DNA of 64,000 nt from Nostoc sp. FACHB-152 (GTDB taxonomy: Bacteria > Cyanobacteriota > Cyanobacteriia > Cyanobacteriales > Nostocaceae), in assembly GCF_014697475.1 (NCBI RefSeq), contig NZ_JACJRV010000003.1:248001-312000 (forward strand), given 5' to 3'. The position numbers were made by a program, and so were the translations under genes. Below the pieces are notes generated by a model, which was not told the origin of the DNA, did no database searches, and was given only the letters and a program-made list of their open reading frames with translations. This document shows, piece by piece, positions 45,801 to 55,524 of this stretch; position 1 is the first letter of the stretch; each line of letters starts with the position of its first letter.

Positions 45801-46524
45801 AGAACAGTTACAGGTTAAAGCCAAGTTACTTGTACCAATTTTACAAGGTGATAAACTTTGGGGACTTTTGGTGGCTCATCATTGCAACGCCCCGCATAAG
45901 TGGCAAGCTTGGGAAACTGAACTACTTCAACAACTAGCAACACAGCTAGAAATCGCCATTCAGCAAGCAGAACTGTATCACCAATTAAAGCTTGCTAACC
46001 AGCAACTGGAAAATATAGCGATGGTAGATCAATTAACCCAAATACCCAATCGCCGATGTTTTGATAGCAGGCTAGAACGTATATGGCAATATCTTTTACG
46101 CGAACAAGGTTGTGTCTCGTTACTGTTATGCGACATTGATTATTTTAAACAATATAACGATGCCTACGGTCATACCGCCGGAGATGATTGTTTGCGCCTT
46201 GTTGCTAAAGCTTTTAAACAAACTGTTAAGCGTGCTACAGATTTAGCTGCTCGTTATGGCGGAGAAGAATTCGTAGTCATCTTACCAAATACTGATAGTT
46301 ATGGTGCTTTTCAGGTTGCCCAAGCAATTCATCAAGCTATTGAACAGCTAAATATTCCTCATGTTGCATCGGCTGTGAAGCAACACATCACCTTGAGTAT
46401 TGGCATTGCGACTGTAATTCCTCAAATTGAGATGCTTTCTTTAGATTTGATTGAGTCCGCAGATCAAGCCCTTTATCAAGCTAAATCCCAAGGGCGTAAT
46501 CGTTCTTGTATTAATCAACTATAG
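42802..46524 (+). CDS. Cyanobacteriochrome-type multi-PAS diguanylate cyclase
   Basis: 1240 residues from GTG 42802 (ATG 42829 is an alternative). The N-terminal GAF domain (about 20-195) carries YDPCF (94-97, C96) and C124 in LKPCYKELL exactly 28 residues on, the two-cysteine arrangement of DXCF cyanobacteriochromes, with Tyr in place of the usual His after C124. PAS units follow at about 255-360, 375-475, 495-620, 630-750 and 760-885. A second GAF (about 900-1055) has the canonical C995-H996 in FADCHIQLLEQL. The C-terminal GGDEF domain has GGEEF (1153-1157) and an I-site RATD (1144-1147), so it should make c-di-GMP and be product-inhibited. Predicted to be a light-regulated cyclase. Confidence 0.88.
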   Translation: MPAYSLNIAMPSNSLPGSEIRLQQILNQIKMLAVRVHQSRELDEILNIVVSEVRNTLKSERVIIYRFLPDGDGVIAQESVNPAWKPLRGKFIYDPCFQMTWLEQYQQGRISVIEDIHTQTLKPCYKELLISLQVQANLVVPILVNSQNITLTYSKSSHLWGLLIAHQCSSSRQWSSLEIEYLNLLAAELGIAVRQTQQPQRLLQLNQHYKNLTVPPKLKLKPIKRTLHKNRRNPITTETVLPKHLSAAELIVFDRLQTPTWIYDIEKLQMYWANKAALTIWNAQSREELLKRNFSDVSESTRIRLQTYLQKFQQGQTISENWTFYPEGKPVWVRCLFSGIEIEPGRMAMLVEGSLETVNAIEQETLRSIEALRHTKVMISLYTMDGVPLMQNPAAQDCYGDTLHPNLSTQNVFLSHFVDPTVRQQAIEAIQLGEVFNIETQVFTNKGIRWHGMDIRCTRDPVTGKSLILVNEKDINKQQTALKERQSVEDELRWRSALLSSMTETSLLGFFVVDNRTDEILYFNHRFCEIWGIKHLENRMRLGTLKNKDIIPDCIPLIADLPAFFESCPSLQPQENRGSIEDEILFVDGRTIRRFSSQIRDSADKYFGRLYIFEDITERKRIEAAFKASEQRWQYALEGNGDGVWDWNIKTDEVFFSRRWKEMLGFAEHEIENTITEWEQRIHPDDKWQVYEELNKHLCGETQQYVSEHRVQCKDGTYKWILDRGQVSTRSEDGVPLRMLGTHIDITQRRRMEEALRESEQRYRSVITTMAEGIVLQQADGSITACNGSAERILGLTASQMMGRASIDERWRAVHEDGSPFPGETHPTVVTLRTGQPQFNVIMGVYKPDGSLTWISINSQPLFQPNELQPYAVVGSFTDITARKQAEIALQQQMERERMVSAIAQRLRQSLDLDQILNTTVADVRQFLQSDRVIIYRFYPDWSGIVISESVADGWQTLLNREITDDYIVQTQGQICLPGKLKPTSDIYTAGFADCHIQLLEQLQVKAKLLVPILQGDKLWGLLVAHHCNAPHKWQAWETELLQQLATQLEIAIQQAELYHQLKLANQQLENIAMVDQLTQIPNRRCFDSRLERIWQYLLREQGCVSLLLCDIDYFKQYNDAYGHTAGDDCLRLVAKAFKQTVKRATDLAARYGGEEFVVILPNTDSYGAFQVAQAIHQAIEQLNIPHVASAVKQHITLSIGIATVIPQIEMLSLDLIESADQALYQAKSQGRNRSCINQL

Positions 46525-46920
46525 GAAGGCAATAGGTGATAGGCAATAGGCAACAGGCAACAGGCAATAGTTATTTACACTCCCCTGCTCCCCTGTGGTC
46601 TGAACTGCAAATTAGGTGCTTAATCGCTTACTGCACTCAACCGAAAACGCTGTATTTGATTTCTGCCGCAGCGATCGCATCAATATTTTGGTTGATACTA
46701 TAGGATTCATATTTGATTTCTGAAAAAAACTCAGTATCCTTTTATTCCTTCTTTACTGTTCCCTATTGCCTATTGCCTCTCTACACAAGTATGTTCAGTC
46801 ATCAAATCGGATTCCTATATCACCTCTGCTTTATTAAATAAAACTGAGGAATTCTACATAACCAATAAGCCAGGGTCAAGCATAGGGAACACTAAACCTA
46901 CTGCAAAACCAGGGTTAACA
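46525..46920. repeat. Repeat-rich spacer between cyclase and kinase genes
   Basis: STRR heptamers of the GGCAATA/GGCAACA type at 46526-46571, CTCCCCTG words near 46580-46597, and CCTATTGCC words near 46760-46777, complementary to the first array. No gene is seen. Confidence 0.65.
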
Positions 46921-49900
46921 ATGAAAAAAAGCTATTTGGATCATTTATTCAAATTTTTTAAGTTTATTGAGCCGCGATCGCTGGCGGTCGCAATTGGTAT
47001 TATTATTTCAATTGTGGTTTTTTTAGTTTGGCAAAATTTACATAGTTTAGCTTTTTTAGATCATAAGCGATCGCTCTTACCAACTTTTTTTCTGATTGGA
47101 GGACTTTTTATTGCCTGGTCTTCAGCGTTGACCTTATATTTTGGATTTTTAGGTATTAGTAGAAATATTACAAAGGGTAAAGAAGCTAAACATTTACTAA
47201 ACAAAACTCTACGTGAATTAGAATTTCAGAAATTTGCCCTTGATCAACCAGGAATTGTGGCAGTTACAGATCATCGCGGAATTATTACCTACGTCAATGA
47301 TAATTTCTGTGAACTCTCGCAATACACTAAGGAAGAATTGATTGGGCAAACCCATCAACTGATTAAATCAGACTATCATCCACCCGCTTTCTTTAAGCAA
47401 CTCTGGTCAACAATTTCTAGTGGTAAAGTTTGGCAAGGAGAAATTCAAAACCGAGCAAAAGATGGTTCATTTTACTGGGTTGATACGACGATTGTGCCAT
47501 TCTTAGATGATGATGGTAAGCCTTTTAGTTATTTAGCAATTCGCCTTGACATTACTCAAGTCAAACAAAAAGAACTAGACCTCAAAGAAAACGAAGCAGC
47601 CATCAAATCGCTGTATGAGATTACATCTGCCCAGCATCTTAATTTTGAAGAGCGCATTCAACAGCTAATAGCGATGGGATGCCAGTTATTTAATCTTGAG
47701 TTTGGTATCTTAGCTCGTCTACAAGATAACCGCTATGAAGTGATGGCTGCCCAATCGCCTAATAATACCCTCAACAAAGGTGATATCTTTGATGTGAAAC
47801 AGACTTTCTGTTATGAGGTTTTAGATAGAGATGAACCTCTAACGATTGAACATACAAAAAATTCTCAATGGAAAAACCATCCTGCCTATAGTGCATTTGG
47901 CATGGAATCTTACTTGGGAATGCGAGTATCAGTTACAAATGAAATTTATATTACTCTCAGTTTTTCTAGCCATACACCACGGGCAGAAAAATTTAAATCT
48001 GCTCATCAAGAACTGCTCAAGCTCATGGCGCAATGGATTAAAACTGAAATTGAGCGTCAGCAGACCCAGGAGACATTGCAAAAAGAGCGAGAATTCCTGA
48101 AAGTTCTGCTCGACAATGTGGGAGCAGGAATCATGGCTTGTAATGCGGAAGGTGTTTTGACGCTTTCTAATCGCACTATCCACAACTGGCATAGGCAAAA
48201 TACACCTCAACAACTCACATTGCCCGAACAATGGTTGCAATACTGCGATCTTTACTTACCTGATGGTGAAACCCCAATATCAAAGGAGGATATTCCACTT
48301 TTTCGAGCTTGGCAAGGAGAACAAGTCCATGATGTGGAAATGATCATGGCTCCAAAGCATGGAAAAGCACGCATTGTGATGGCAAATGCCCAACCTATTC
48401 TTGATGCTCAGGGGCGACAACTAGGTGCAGTTTGCATATTACATGATATTAGCGAACAGCAAGCTGCGCTACGCGATCGCAAAGCACTTGAGCAAGAAGT
48501 AGTTCAAAAACAGCAGATGTTAGACGCATTTATTACTAGCGCACCTGTTGGCATTACGGTGCTGGATAGCCAATTGCGTTTTCTGGTAATTAATGAAGCA
48601 TTGGCCGAAATTAATGGAGTCGCAGCCACAGAGCATATTGGCAAAACACCTTGGGAGATTGTTCCTGATTTAGCACCGCAGCAGGAGCAAGTATTCCAGC
48701 GTGTTTTAACTACCGGGGAATCTGTTCTCGATTTTGAGGTAAATGGAAAAACTGCTAAATTTCCAGGTTTAGTTAGAACTTGGTTAGCTTCTTACTTTCC
48801 GATTCTGTCACCAACCAGCCAGCCGATAGGCATTGGCATTGTTGTTGTCGAAATTACCGATCGCAAAGCCGCACAAGAGTCATTATTGCAAAGTGAATCT
48901 ACCCTCCGCAGTTTCTTTAACAGTGGTGCAATGATGATGGGGATTGTTGAGTTACACGACAACGATGTTCGGCATCTTTCAGATAATTTCACCTCAGCAC
49001 AGTTTTTTGGCACAACTCCAGAGGCGATACAAAATCAGTTTGCCACAGACTTGGGAGTACCGCGATCGCACCTGAACCTCTGGCTTAGTAAATATAAAAC
49101 AGCCATCCAAACTCAAGCTTCCGTAAAATTCGAGTATCCACACGAAACTGCTGATGGCCCAAAATGGCTATCTGCAACTGTTTGCCCGGTTGAAACCCGC
49201 CCTGGTGAACATCCCCGACTTTCATACATAGTGGAAGATATCACCCAACGCAAACACGCGGAAGCTCAACTGCGACAAATCAGTATTGCCCTGGGGAACG
49301 CAGTAGAAGGAATTTCCCAACTTGATCCCCAAGGACGCTATACAGACGTTAACCCAGTCTATGCCAAAATTACAGGCTATCAACCCGAAGAAATGCTAGG
49401 CATGGAGTGGCAACTGACAGTTCATCCTGATGATGTTGAACGGATGATGGGTGCGTATAATCAAATGCTTAGGGATGGCAGAGTAGAAGTTGAAGCCAGA
49501 GGAATTAAAAAAGACGGGACTATTTTTTATAAACAGCTAGTGATGATCTCTGCTTACGATGAACAGCAGCAATTTGTTGGGCATCACTGCTTTATGAAGG
49601 ATATCACCGAGCGCAAGCAGGCTCAAGAAGCACTGCAACGACAACTTCGCCAAACCCTGCTACTCAAACAAATTACTCAACAAATTCGTCAAAGCCTGAA
49701 CACTAAAACAATCTTTGAAACAGCTGCTATTCAAATTGGACAAGCATTGAAAGTAGATCGCTGTGCAATTTACTCTTACCTGAAAGATCCCAACCCGCGA
49801 ATTCCTTTAGTTGCAGATTATGTTGTCCCTGGTGAAAACTCTACTGTAGAAATTGAGCTTCCCAGTGCTGCCAATCTTTATGTTAAACAACTTTTAGCAC

Positions 49901-52227
49901 AAGATGTGGCGATCGCTTCTGATAATGTATACGCAGATTCTTCACTGCAAAATTCTCAACCCATTTTTCAGCAGACCAGACTAAAGTCGATGTTAGCAGT
50001 CCGAATCTCTGATCAAGGAAATCCTAATGGAATCATAGCACTACAACATTACAGCCATTTTCGCTCTTGGATTCCCGAAGACATAGAATTATTAGAAGCA
50101 GTTGCAGCGCAACTAGGTATCGCCCTAGCACAGGCATACTTACTAGAGCAAGAGACTCGCCGGTTAGAAGAACTCACTTGGAAAAACTGGGCTTTGAAGC
50201 AGGCAAAACGCGAAGCAGATGCCGCAAATAGAGCTAAAAGTGAATTTTTGGCCATGATGAGCCACGAAATCCGCACTCCGATGAATGTCATTATTGGGAT
50301 GACAGGGATATTGCTGGATATGGACTTGAGTCCTCAACAACAAGAGTTTGTCGAAATTATCCGCACTAGCAGTGATGGCTTGTTGACGATCATCAATGAT
50401 ATTTTGGACTTCTCTAAGATTGAGTCCGGTAAATTAGATTTAGAGGAATATCCTTTCGATCTGGGCTATTGCATAGAAGAAGCATTAGAACTATTATCAC
50501 CTCAAGCGGCTGCTAAAAATCTAGAGTTAGCCTACTTAATGAATATCCAAACCCCAATCACAATTGTTGGGGATGTAACGCGAGTGCGACAAATTTTAGT
50601 GAATTTGATTAATAATGCGATCAAATTTACCGAAAATGGCGAAGTTGTTGTTTCTGTAATCGTCAATCAAGACATTAGCCAAAACCAATACAAAATTCAA
50701 TTTGCCATTCAAGATACAGGCATTGGTATACCCCAAGAGCGGATGGATAGGCTATTTAAAGCTTTTACCCAAGTTGATTCCTCAATGACTCGCCAATACG
50801 GCGGTACTGGATTGGGTTTAGCAATCAGTAAAAGATTGTGTGAAATGATGGGTGGCTCAATGTGGGTTGAGAGCAAAGTTGGAGTTGGCTCGACATTTTA
50901 TTTCACACTGATGGCTCAGGCGGCTTCTAGTTGCGAAATAATTGATTTTAATTTAATTCAAGATTTAACTGGAAAACGTCTTTTAGTCGTTGATGACAAT
51001 GCAACTCACCGACAAGTAATTAGTTTACAAGCTTCTAATTGGGGAATGATTGTTCACTCAGTGGAATCAGGTTTACAAGCTTTGGAATTAATTAACTCCG
51101 GTAAGCAATTTGATATTGCAGTTTTAGATATCCAAATGCCAAATATGGACGGTTTAACTTTGGCAGAACGTATTCGCTCCTTACCAGCGTGTCAAAACTT
51201 GCTTTTGGTAATGCTGAGTTCGGTTGAAAAATTAATCCAGAAAGAGCATAGAGAAAAACTAGGTTTTGTGGCTGTTCTCAATAAACCAATTAAGCGATCG
51301 CAGCTTTATAACGTATTTATGCAGACCATGTGTGAACAAAAAATTTCTCTCTTACCGACAAAATTATCTTTACCAAAATCTGATTCTGGGTTAAACCAAC
51401 GACCATTACGCATTCTCTTAGTAGAAGATGTTGCTTTAAATCAAAAGGTAGCTATACGGATGCTAGAGCGCATAGGCTATCGCCCTGACATAGCAAATAA
51501 CGGATTAGAAGCACTGTCAGCTTTGCACCAACAACCCTATGATTTGGTTTTTATGGATGTGCAAATGCCTCAAATGGATGGTTTGCAAGCGACGCAGGAA
51601 ATTTGTCAACAATGGTCAGAGAACAGCCGACCTTGGATTATTGCCATGACTGCCCATGCTATGCAAAGCGATAAGGAAAAATGTCTTAGCGTTGGGATGA
51701 ATGACTATATTAGTAAACCAATTCGGATGGAGGCTCTAGTTCAAGCTTTAAAGAAATATCAAGATTTGCATTCTTTAGATAGTGATCATCAAAAATCAAT
51801 AGCTATTATCAGCCAGGATGAATTAATTTCTCACTCGGAAGTTGAAAAACAATCTCTGCAAACTCCAGCTATTGATGTCCAAATTTTTCAAGATTTAAAA
51901 GATGCAATATGTGATGATGCTGAAATTTTGGCACAGTTTATTGATTGCTATTTAGAAGATGCTCCACAAAGACTCCTTGCGATTCAGAAGGCAGTTAACA
52001 AACAAGATGCGGCTGAACTTCGGAGTTTTGCTCATTCGCTAAAATCTTTGAGTGTGACTATCGGTGCTATGCCTCTTGCCGAACTATGCCATGAATTAGA
52101 AATGATGGCTAAGACTGATTTTATACTCAGTGCTTATACTGTAGTGACAAAGCTCGAAACAGAGTATCAAAGGGTAGTATTTGCTTTACAGTTACAACAT
52201 CCTCATAGGCAAAATGACTCACTATAA
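46921..52227 (+). CDS. Hybrid sensor histidine kinase with two receivers and an HPt domain
   Basis: 1768 residues. Two membrane helices near the N-terminus (about 19-37 and 52-78) anchor it. A chain of sensory domains follows: PAS (about 105-215), GAF (about 225-380), PAS at about 390-510, 525-650, 660-780 and 785-905, and GAF (about 915-1080). The HisKA domain has H1115 in [16 protein letters not shown], followed by an ATPase domain with [21 protein letters not shown]1 phosphoacceptor is D1403 ([12 protein letters not shown]), REC2 D1546 ([12 protein letters not shown]), and the HPt His is H1705 (FAHSLKSLS). This is a complete phosphorelay on one chain. Input unknown. The 52483 regulator downstream is a possible target. 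Confidence 0.93.
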   Translation: MKKSYLDHLFKFFKFIEPRSLAVAIGIIISIVVFLVWQNLHSLAFLDHKRSLLPTFFLIGGLFIAWSSALTLYFGFLGISRNITKGKEAKHLLNKTLRELEFQKFALDQPGIVAVTDHRGIITYVNDNFCELSQYTKEELIGQTHQLIKSDYHPPAFFKQLWSTISSGKVWQGEIQNRAKDGSFYWVDTTIVPFLDDDGKPFSYLAIRLDITQVKQKELDLKENEAAIKSLYEITSAQHLNFEERIQQLIAMGCQLFNLEFGILARLQDNRYEVMAAQSPNNTLNKGDIFDVKQTFCYEVLDRDEPLTIEHTKNSQWKNHPAYSAFGMESYLGMRVSVTNEIYITLSFSSHTPRAEKFKSAHQELLKLMAQWIKTEIERQQTQETLQKEREFLKVLLDNVGAGIMACNAEGVLTLSNRTIHNWHRQNTPQQLTLPEQWLQYCDLYLPDGETPISKEDIPLFRAWQGEQVHDVEMIMAPKHGKARIVMANAQPILDAQGRQLGAVCILHDISEQQAALRDRKALEQEVVQKQQMLDAFITSAPVGITVLDSQLRFLVINEALAEINGVAATEHIGKTPWEIVPDLAPQQEQVFQRVLTTGESVLDFEVNGKTAKFPGLVRTWLASYFPILSPTSQPIGIGIVVVEITDRKAAQESLLQSESTLRSFFNSGAMMMGIVELHDNDVRHLSDNFTSAQFFGTTPEAIQNQFATDLGVPRSHLNLWLSKYKTAIQTQASVKFEYPHETADGPKWLSATVCPVETRPGEHPRLSYIVEDITQRKHAEAQLRQISIALGNAVEGISQLDPQGRYTDVNPVYAKITGYQPEEMLGMEWQLTVHPDDVERMMGAYNQMLRDGRVEVEARGIKKDGTIFYKQLVMISAYDEQQQFVGHHCFMKDITERKQAQEALQRQLRQTLLLKQITQQIRQSLNTKTIFETAAIQIGQALKVDRCAIYSYLKDPNPRIPLVADYVVPGENSTVEIELPSAANLYVKQLLAQDVAIASDNVYADSSLQNSQPIFQQTRLKSMLAVRISDQGNPNGIIALQHYSHFRSWIPEDIELLEAVAAQLGIALAQAYLLEQETRRLEELTWKNWALKQAKREADAANRAKSEFLAMMSHEIRTPMNVIIGMTGILLDMDLSPQQQEFVEIIRTSSDGLLTIINDILDFSKIESGKLDLEEYPFDLGYCIEEALELLSPQAAAKNLELAYLMNIQTPITIVGDVTRVRQILVNLINNAIKFTENGEVVVSVIVNQDISQNQYKIQFAIQDTGIGIPQERMDRLFKAFTQVDSSMTRQYGGTGLGLAISKRLCEMMGGSMWVESKVGVGSTFYFTLMAQAASSCEIIDFNLIQDLTGKRLLVVDDNATHRQVISLQASNWGMIVHSVESGLQALELINSGKQFDIAVLDIQMPNMDGLTLAERIRSLPACQNLLLVMLSSVEKLIQKEHREKLGFVAVLNKPIKRSQLYNVFMQTMCEQKISLLPTKLSLPKSDSGLNQRPLRILLVEDVALNQKVAIRMLERIGYRPDIANNGLEALSALHQQPYDLVFMDVQMPQMDGLQATQEICQQWSENSRPWIIAMTAHAMQSDKEKCLSVGMNDYISKPIRMEALVQALKKYQDLHSLDSDHQKSIAIISQDELISHSEVEKQSLQTPAIDVQIFQDLKDAICDDAEILAQFIDCYLEDAPQRLLAIQKAVNKQDAAELRSFAHSLKSLSVTIGAMPLAELCHELEMMAKTDFILSAYTVVTKLETEYQRVVFALQLQHPHRQNDSL

Positions 52228-52482
52228 AATTCACAAGAAACCTCCTGTAGTTCTTGCCCTCGATGAAACTGATGGAGCCAGCCAAGTTAAAAATAATACC
52301 ATTTCACCAAATAAATGATACAAACAATTTCTCCTCTGCTCCCCTGCCCCCTGCGGCCTATTTGTATCAAACTTAAAGTGAGACAGTATAAGCGATCGCA
52401 TCGTTTTTTTAACTCAAGATTTATTTAATCTATTGTTAAAATATATTTTCTAATTTGAAAAAATATTATAAATAAAGTACTT

Positions 52483-53451
52483 GTGAATAACACAATTGAA
52501 AACCATAAAAATTTAGTTTTAATTGTTGATGATGAGCGATTAAATAGAATCCAATTGCGACTGTTTGTAGAAGGGGCAGGATATCAAACAGTAGAAGCCC
52601 AAAATGGAAAAGAGGCTTTAACTGTTTTTGGGCAATTGCATCCTGATATAGTCCTCCTAGACGCAATGATGCCAGAAATGGACGGATTTGAGTGTTGCCG
52701 ACAATTGCAATCTCTTGATTTTAGTAAGTATATTCCTGTTTTGATGATTACAGGATTAGATGATCAAGAATCAGTTGATCGTGCATTTGAAGCAGGAGCC
52801 ATAGATTATGTCACTAAGCCAATTCATTGGCCAGTGTTGCTTCAGCGCATAAAAAGGTTGATTCATCAATCTCAGTTACAACAACAACAAGAACTTTTAA
52901 CTCAAGAACTCCAAAAATTAGCTATTATTGACGAGTTAACTCAAGTAGCTAACCGCCGGAAATTTGAAGTTTATTTTGATCAAGAATGGCGGCGCATGGC
53001 ACGGGAGCAAAAGCCCCTTTCGCTGATTCTCTGTGACGTTGATTTCTTCAAATCTTACAACGATACTTATGGTCATCGAGTAGGCGATCGCTGTTTGCAA
53101 AAAGTTGCTCAAGCCATCAAAGATGCGGCTAGACGCTCCGTTGATTTAGTTAGCCGTTATGGTGGGGAAGAATTCGCAGTAATTCTGCCTAATACAGATG
53201 TCGCCGGAGCTACTCAAGTTGCCCAGAAAATATGTTCTGCTGTCTCTAGTTTGGCAATTCCTCACAGCAGTTCCTCAGTCAATTCTCATGTCACTTTGAG
53301 CGCTGGAGTTGCGACAATAGTTCCCCAGCCAGGTTCAGAGTGTGAAGAAATGATCATTGCGGCAGATAAAGCATTGTATCAGGCAAAGTCAATGGGACGC
53401 GATCGCGTTCTTGTTTATAACTGGAGTTTAGAAATAATAACCGGCATTTAA
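52483..53451 (+). CDS. PleD-like response regulator diguanylate cyclase
   Basis: 322 residues from GTG 52483. The receiver (about 9-128) has the acidic pocket in LVLIVDDERLNR, phosphoacceptor D60 in IVLLDAMMPEMDGF and K112 in DYVTKPIHWPV. After a short coiled linker (QLQQQQELLTQELQKL) comes a GGDEF domain with GGEEF (227-231) and an I-site RSVD (218-221), so it is likely active and feedback-inhibited. It lies 255 bases after the hybrid kinase on the same strand, a likely cognate pair. The product c-di-GMP would act on motility, adhesion or development. Confidence 0.93.
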   Translation: MNNTIENHKNLVLIVDDERLNRIQLRLFVEGAGYQTVEAQNGKEALTVFGQLHPDIVLLDAMMPEMDGFECCRQLQSLDFSKYIPVLMITGLDDQESVDRAFEAGAIDYVTKPIHWPVLLQRIKRLIHQSQLQQQQELLTQELQKLAIIDELTQVANRRKFEVYFDQEWRRMAREQKPLSLILCDVDFFKSYNDTYGHRVGDRCLQKVAQAIKDAARRSVDLVSRYGGEEFAVILPNTDVAGATQVAQKICSAVSSLAIPHSSSSVNSHVTLSAGVATIVPQPGSECEEMIIAADKALYQAKSMGRDRVLVYNWSLEIITGI

Positions 53452-53495
53452 ATGCATGGTTAAATCTTGTTGTGTAATGTCGTCGTCTTATCCGA

Positions 53496-54335
53496 ATGAT
53501 TTCGCATCCACAGACAGCAGCAGGTTGGCATGGCAAACTTAACTTAGTCTACGCCAATCGCCAAAATTCCACCCAGCTAATTTACAATCATCATCAAGCA
53601 CCCCTGAAGATACAACGCCCGTTTTATCCCGAAGGCCAACAAGTCTGCCATAGCGTCATTTTACATACAGCCGGGGGAATTGTGGGAGGCGATCGCCTAT
53701 CATCCAACTTCCATCTCCAAGCCAGCACCCAAGCTTTAATCACTACAGCCGCCGCCAGTAAGATATATCGCAGCAATGGTTTGCAAGCTAGACAAAATAT
53801 AGATATCCAAATTGATGCAGATGCTTGTTTAGAATTTTTGCCGCAAGAAACAATTTTGTTTAACGGTGCAAATTACCGGCAAGATTTACGAGTAGAATTA
53901 GCACCCAGAGGCAGTTTTTTAGGCTGGGAAATTACCCGATTTGGTCGCAGTGCTAGAGGCGAAAAATTTTTACAAGGAGAATGGCGATCGCATACTGAAA
54001 TTTGGCAGCAAGGTGTACCCTTGTGGATAGATCGTCAATTTTTACCTGGTAACTCAGAAATTTTTCACAGTCCACATGGTTTGTTTGGACAGCCAATTGT
54101 CGGTAGCTTGGTTTGGGTTGGTCATCCAGTTTCAGCCGAAATTCTTGAAAAAGCCCGTTCTTCTTTCACTTCTCACTCTCTCATTGGAGTGACACAGCTA
54201 GAACATGGACTTTTGTGTAGATATCGCGGTGCTTCCACATCGGAGGTGAGAAACTGGTTTACGGCTGTTTGGCAAATACTACGAACATCTTTTTTGAGTC
54301 GTGGTAGCTGCATACCAAGAGTTTGGCAGATTTAA
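53496..54335 (+). CDS. ureD: Urease accessory protein UreD
   Basis: 279 residues. UreD (UreH) binds apo-urease and, with UreF and UreG, helps deliver nickel. Family landmarks are [20 protein letters not shown], the [20 protein letters not shown] stretch, and [20 protein letters not shown]. The 44-base gap to the preceding regulator gene leaves little room for a promoter, but the functions are unrelated. It leads the cluster ureD-ureA-ureB-ureC. The nickel-delivery genes ureE, ureF and ureG are not in the window. Confidence 0.95.
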   Translation: MISHPQTAAGWHGKLNLVYANRQNSTQLIYNHHQAPLKIQRPFYPEGQQVCHSVILHTAGGIVGGDRLSSNFHLQASTQALITTAAASKIYRSNGLQARQNIDIQIDADACLEFLPQETILFNGANYRQDLRVELAPRGSFLGWEITRFGRSARGEKFLQGEWRSHTEIWQQGVPLWIDRQFLPGNSEIFHSPHGLFGQPIVGSLVWVGHPVSAEILEKARSSFTSHSLIGVTQLEHGLLCRYRGASTSEVRNWFTAVWQILRTSFLSRGSCIPRVWQI

Positions 54336-54357
54336 ACGAACTACAAAGGACGCAAAG

Positions 54358-54660
54358 ATGCAACTTACGCCGCAGGAAAAAGATAAATTATTAATTTTTA
54401 CTGCTGCTTTATTAGCACAGAGACGCAAAGAAAGAGGTTTGAAATTAAATTACCCCGAAGCAGTTGCTTATATTTCTGCTGCGATTTTAGAAGGCGCGAG
54501 AGATGGACAAACTGTTGCCGAATTGATGAGTTATGGCACAACTTTATTAACCAGAGATGATGTGATGGAAGGCATACCAGAAATGGTGCATGATGTCCAA
54601 GTAGAAGCAACCTTTCCTGATGGCACAAAGTTAGTGACAGTGCATAATCCTATTCGTTAA
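54358..54660 (+). CDS. ureA: Urease gamma subunit
   Basis: 100 residues from ATG 54358, the family length; the frame is open 57 bases further back into ureD's end, but [20 protein letters not shown] is the conserved start and AAAGGA precedes it. [20 protein letters not shown] and [20 protein letters not shown] are diagnostic. With UreB and UreC it forms the nickel urease that hydrolyses urea to ammonia and carbamate. Confidence 0.97.
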   Translation: MQLTPQEKDKLLIFTAALLAQRRKERGLKLNYPEAVAYISAAILEGARDGQTVAELMSYGTTLLTRDDVMEGIPEMVHDVQVEATFPDGTKLVTVHNPIR

Positions 54661-54682
54661 TTTTGAAATTATAAAAATACAT

Positions 54683-54988
54683 ATGATACCAGGTGAAATT
54701 ATTCCAGCCACAGGGGAAATAGAACTAAATGCAGGTCGTCCTACTATTAAATTGCAAGTTGCTAATACAGGCGATCGCCCTATACAAGTTGGTTCTCATT
54801 TTCACTTTTATGAAGTTAACAATGCCCTAAATTTCGATAGAGAACAAGCGCGAGGAATGCGCCTTGATATTCCCGCCGGAACAGCAGTTCGCTTTGAACC
54901 AGGGGATGAAAAGGAAATAACTCTTGTTCCTCTTGTTGGTTCTCGTCAAGTCTACGGCTTCAACAACAAAGTTAATGGCAATCTTTAA
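54683..54988 (+). CDS. ureB: Urease beta subunit
   Basis: 101 residues, complete. Starts [20 protein letters not shown], with the [20 protein letters not shown] motif and the C-terminal [17 protein letters not shown]. It lies 22 bases after ureA. Unusually, ureC does not follow at once: an antisense gene and repeats separate them by 536 bases. Confidence 0.97.
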   Translation: MIPGEIIPATGEIELNAGRPTIKLQVANTGDRPIQVGSHFHFYEVNNALNFDREQARGMRLDIPAGTAVRFEPGDEKEITLVPLVGSRQVYGFNNKVNGNL

Positions 54989-55020
54989 ACGCAGAGTATC
55001 GCTGAGGTAAACGCAAAGGT
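54984..55020. repeat. Left flank repeat of the GxxExxY insertion
   Basis: TTTAAACGCAGAG and GGTAAACGCAAAGG words. The same words occur in inverted orientation at 55460-55500, on the other side of the antisense gene. The ureB stop codon lies inside it. Confidence 0.6.
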
Positions 55021-55074
55021 AAGGCAGCGCGTTGGGCGGCTTTGCCGACTTGAAGCGACTGCCGTTACGCGGAG

Positions 55075-55452
55075 TTAGAGTTTATTGGCGACGCGTTTGA
55101 TACCTTCTTTGAGATGGAGGACGTTAAAGTTGAGGAGGAGACCGAGTTTACAATGAGTGAGTTTTAGATAAGTTAAAAGTTGTGCTGAGTGAATTGGTTT
55201 GATAGATTCTACCGCTTTAATCTCAATAACTACCTTATTTTCTACTATTAAATCTAATCGATAAACACAATCTAATTCCACCTCCTTATACACAAGAGGT
55301 AATGGAACTTGCCTACCAACCTTAAATCCCTCCTGCTTCAACTCATAATGCAAACACTCCTCATAAGCAGACTCCAATAACCCAGGCCCCAACGCCGTAT
55401 GCACCCTCATTCCACACCCAATAATCACGCCACTCAAATCATTCTCATTCAT
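55075..55452 (-). CDS. GxxExxY family protein, inserted antisense in the urease cluster
   Basis: 125 residues from ATG 55452 (MNENDLSGVIIGCGMRVHTA); the longer frame to 55503 would read through repeat DNA. The eponymous motif is GLLESAYEECLHYELKQEG, followed by VDLIV-like DCVYRLDLIVENKVVIEIKA, with D, E and K positions of a PD-(D/E)XK-like nuclease fold. GxxExxY genes are scattered and frequently mobile in bacteria; the role is unknown. Direction opposite to the urease genes and repeat-bounded edges suggest later insertion. Confidence 0.88.
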   Translation of the reverse strand: MNENDLSGVIIGCGMRVHTALGPGLLESAYEECLHYELKQEGFKVGRQVPLPLVYKEVELDCVYRLDLIVENKVVIEIKAVESIKPIHSAQLLTYLKLTHCKLGLLLNFNVLHLKEGIKRVANKL

Positions 55453-55459
55453 ACTCCGC

Positions 55460-55500
55460 GTTCCTCTGCGTTTACCTTTGCTCCCCTTTGCGTTTAAACT
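55460..55500. repeat. Right flank repeat of the GxxExxY insertion
   Basis: CCTCTGCGTTTACCTTTG and CTTTGCGTTTAAA, the inverted counterpart of 54984-55020. It belongs to the CGCAGAGG-type dispersed repeats also seen at 5415 and 9737. It ends about 25 bases before ureC. Confidence 0.6.
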
Positions 55501-55524
55501 CAATCCTAACTCAAGGAGTGTATA

